From contig JAEOST010000431.1 of assembly GCA_016840245.1 (NCBI GenBank), positions 1 through 7,304 on the forward strand: a stretch of 7,304 nt of DNA, written 5' to 3'. The notes beneath the pieces were generated by a model. That model searched no databases, was not told where the DNA came from, and saw only the letters and a list, made by a program, of their open reading frames with translations. Positions 5,734 to 7,304 of the stretch are shown here, piece by piece (positions within the stretch are counted from its first letter, which is position 1; every line of letters starts with the position of its first letter). The stretch is from Candidatus Thorarchaeota archaeon (GTDB taxonomy: Archaea; Asgardarchaeota; Thorarchaeia; Thorarchaeales; Thorarchaeaceae). Made by a program: the position numbers and the translations under genes.

Positions 5734-7113
5734 ATGAAGTTCAAATCAGCATGTTGTCTAATTTTGACCTTAGTCTTTCTATTTTCCAACCAATACAATT
5801 ACTCAGTTCCAATTGATTTCTGTGAGGCTCGTGTTGCTGAGATAGAATCTCCAATCTTATCTTGGAATAATACATATGATGTTCTCAAATATGATTTCGT
5901 CACCGAGTTGTTTCAGACAAGGACGAGTCGAATCCTTTGCGGAGGGAAAACAACTGATGATTCTGCTGAGACGGACTATCTTAATCATGGATATCTTATG
6001 GAGATTGACGACGACGGTACTCATCTCTGGACGCGTATTTATCATGATGCCAGAGTGATAAGTGCTATAGAGTGTATATCAGGAGGGTACGCATTTACAT
6101 CATCACGCACATATACCCATGGAGCATATCTATTCCGTGTTGATTCTAATGGATATGAGATATGGAACAGAACCTTGAATGTCCACAGCGTGGGTCCCCT
6201 CATTGAAGTACCCTCAGGTGGTTTCTTTCTTCTAGGTTATGATAATGCATCAAAAGTTGTTCTAGTAAAGACTGACCAGTCTGGGTATCAAGAGTGGGTC
6301 AAAGAATATGATGACTATACTGATGATTTTCAAACCTTAATTCCGTGTAATGATGGTGGATATCTGTTAGTGGGATCTGGTTATAATCTGACTTCAGGAC
6401 TGGTTCTGATTAAACTAGATGCTGATGGGAATAGACAATGGGACAATATGGATTATGATTGGATTGTATATAGCGATGGTCAGACTTCAGTTATCCAGGA
6501 CACTGATGATAATTATGTTATTGCTTATACTGGAAACCATAGTGGATCTTCATCGTCCTCTATCAATCTACTGAAGATTGATAGTCTAGGCAATGAGATT
6601 TGGAATCAGACGGATATCCAAAGCGGTACATATTCATGGCCTCATACAGGTACTTCTGTGGGATCTTCCATTGGTGGGTATGCGATTTCTGCATGGACCC
6701 AAGTATGGTATCCTAGTACGCACGAAGACTATGTCTTAGTTCGTACAAATAGTGAAGGTGAATTACTTTGGAACTTCGAATTTGAGGTTCCGATTTACTC
6801 CGGATATCGACTTGTACCAGAGCTATCGAATTTTGGCAATGACAGTTTTGTGATAGCAGGATTTACACCAGTTTCAGATGGATTTGATATTTGGATAGGA
6901 TTTCTTGATGATTACTATAATGAACTACCACCACAAACGACCTCGAGCATAACAACTACTTCAACTCCCTCAACTTCAAGTTTAACAACAGGGTCCACAT
7001 TGTCTAATACAACAACCTCCTTTGATCCTGATATCACATTGATGCTTGTTGGTGTCATTGGGATTGGTTGTCTGATAGTTGTGATTGTACTCATTAATAA
7101 GAAACGCAACTGA
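5734..7113 (+). CDS. Cell-surface beta-propeller-like protein with Ser/Thr stalk and C-terminal membrane anchor
   Basis: This 459-residue protein has an N-terminal hydrophobic signal segment at about residues 8-18 (CLILTLVFLFS). A series of about seven units of 40-55 residues follows. Each repeats the pattern 'GGY-hydrophobic ... hydrophobic-(K/R)-hydrophobic-D-x-x-G-x-x-x-W'. Examples are GYLMEIDDDGTHLW, AYLFRVDSNGYEIW, VVLVKTDQSGYQEW, LVLIKLDADGNRQW, INLLKIDSLGNEIW and YVLVRTNSEGELLW; the seventh is degenerate. Seven such blades would close a beta-propeller. Residues of about 398-430 are almost all Ser and Thr, a likely O-glycosylated stalk. They are followed by a membrane helix at about 435-454 and the basic end KKRN. 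The protein should stand on the outer face of the membrane. It has no enzyme motif and may bind a ligand or another cell-surface protein. Several N-glycosylation sequons are present. Cysteine positions do not suggest a lipoprotein. Confidence 0.8.
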   Translation: MKFKSACCLILTLVFLFSNQYNYSVPIDFCEARVAEIESPILSWNNTYDVLKYDFVTELFQTRTSRILCGGKTTDDSAETDYLNHGYLMEIDDDGTHLWTRIYHDARVISAIECISGGYAFTSSRTYTHGAYLFRVDSNGYEIWNRTLNVHSVGPLIEVPSGGFFLLGYDNASKVVLVKTDQSGYQEWVKEYDDYTDDFQTLIPCNDGGYLLVGSGYNLTSGLVLIKLDADGNRQWDNMDYDWIVYSDGQTSVIQDTDDNYVIAYTGNHSGSSSSSINLLKIDSLGNEIWNQTDIQSGTYSWPHTGTSVGSSIGGYAISAWTQVWYPSTHEDYVLVRTNSEGELLWNFEFEVPIYSGYRLVPELSNFGNDSFVIAGFTPVSDGFDIWIGFLDDYYNELPPQTTSSITTTSTPSTSSLTTGSTLSNTTTSFDPDITLMLVGVIGIGCLIVVIVLINKKRN

Positions 7114-7143
7114 TGTTTTGTGTTACTGTAATACTGCAATGTA

Positions 7144-7161
7144 CAATAGACCGTACTATTG
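7144..7161. repeat. Short inverted repeat in the gap after the surface-protein gene
   Basis: CAATAG and CTATTG form six-base arms around a six-base loop. No T run follows, so it is not a typical terminator. A T-rich stretch directly after the stop (7114-7123) is a more likely termination signal. The repeat could be an operator for the next gene or chance. Confidence 0.25.
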
Positions 7162-7194
7162 AAATGGGACCGCTACGTGATTGTTAAGGCTATC

Positions 7195-7200
7195 AGGTGA
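7195..7200 (+). promoter_or_regulatory. Shine-Dalgarno site AGGTGA
   Basis: AGGTGA matches the archaeal anti-Shine-Dalgarno sequence and lies 6 bases before the ATG at 7207. It fixes that start for the gene leaving the window. Confidence 0.6.
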
Positions 7201-7206
7201 TGTAAG

Positions 7207-7304
7207 ATGCCAAACATGGTAAGTATTGTCACAGGTCCTATTGTTGGCTTGAGTTCCACAACCTTTCTCAACGAGACCGTTGATTTCGGAAGACAATTAG
7301 GGAA
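7207..7304 (+). CDS. N-terminus of a gene continuing past the window, possibly a P-loop kinase-like protein
   Basis: Thirty-two codons are visible. After MPNM comes a hydrophobic strand VSIVTG and then a small-residue loop GPIVGLSSTT, leading into a likely helix FLNETVDFGRQLG. This strand-loop-helix resembles the start of P-loop kinases such as archaeal adenylate kinase. Some methanococcal forms of that enzyme, as I recall, have a serine in place of the Walker lysine (GVGSTT). Here the loop also lacks the lysine and its spacing differs, so ATP binding is uncertain. The start is supported by the AGGTGA site upstream. The fragment is too short for a firm call. Confidence 0.5.
   Translation, partial: MPNMVSIVTGPIVGLSSTTFLNETVDFGRQLG

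Noticed and set aside
7144..7161. Inverted repeat as an intrinsic terminator
   Set aside because: The stem is only six A/T-rich pairs and is followed by GAAATGGG, not a T run.

Overview
This window looks archaeal. It carries GAGGTGA/AGGTGA ribosome-binding sites and one TATA-like box placed for a leaderless transcript. It also has a membrane-tethered winged-helix protein, and surface proteins with N-glycosylation sequons, a Ser/Thr-rich stalk and a C-terminal membrane anchor. The style (subtilase with a C-terminal PPC-like domain, propeller surface protein, DUF3795 protein, PccB-like carboxyltransferase) would fit an Asgard archaeon such as a Thorarchaeote. That lineage is an impression; no rRNA or marker gene is present.

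Layout. (1) Positions 2-739 (+) are the C-terminal half of a propionyl-CoA carboxylase-type carboxyltransferase whose start lies outside the window. Positions 736-984 after it may hold a broken reading frame. (2) Positions 1046-4607 are entirely minus-strand. In transcription order they hold a subtilisin-like protease fragment, a Pol-beta-type nucleotidyltransferase, a 20-codon mini-ORF, a winged-helix protein with two membrane helices, and a two-pass membrane protein with a large outside domain. The last four may form a transcription unit: nucleotidyltransferase stop, ribosome-binding site, mini-ORF and winged-helix gene overlap or nearly abut. (3) At 4594-4621 the protease fragment runs straight into a second, 5'-truncated carboxyltransferase copy (4604-5269, +), with a perfect 14-bp tandem repeat at the joint. 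(4) Positions 5328-7113 (+) hold a cysteine-rich DUF3795 protein and a 459-residue propeller-like surface protein. The first 32 codons of another gene follow at 7207.

How it fits together. The carboxyltransferase belongs to propionyl-CoA/methylmalonyl-CoA metabolism. The minus-strand block and the propeller protein look like cell-envelope and signalling functions. The winged-helix/membrane-protein pair could form a small envelope-sensing module, but this is inference.

The most important point is the joint at about 4.6 kb. Two unrelated genes are each cut internally at the same place, yet both remaining parts are undamaged. The 666-bp carboxyltransferase segments at 74-739 and 4604-5269 align without gaps and differ in about 10% of residues. 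This implies a recent rearrangement or a chimeric assembly and should be settled before any biology is built on it. I found no RNA gene, CRISPR array, transposase or clear novel system.
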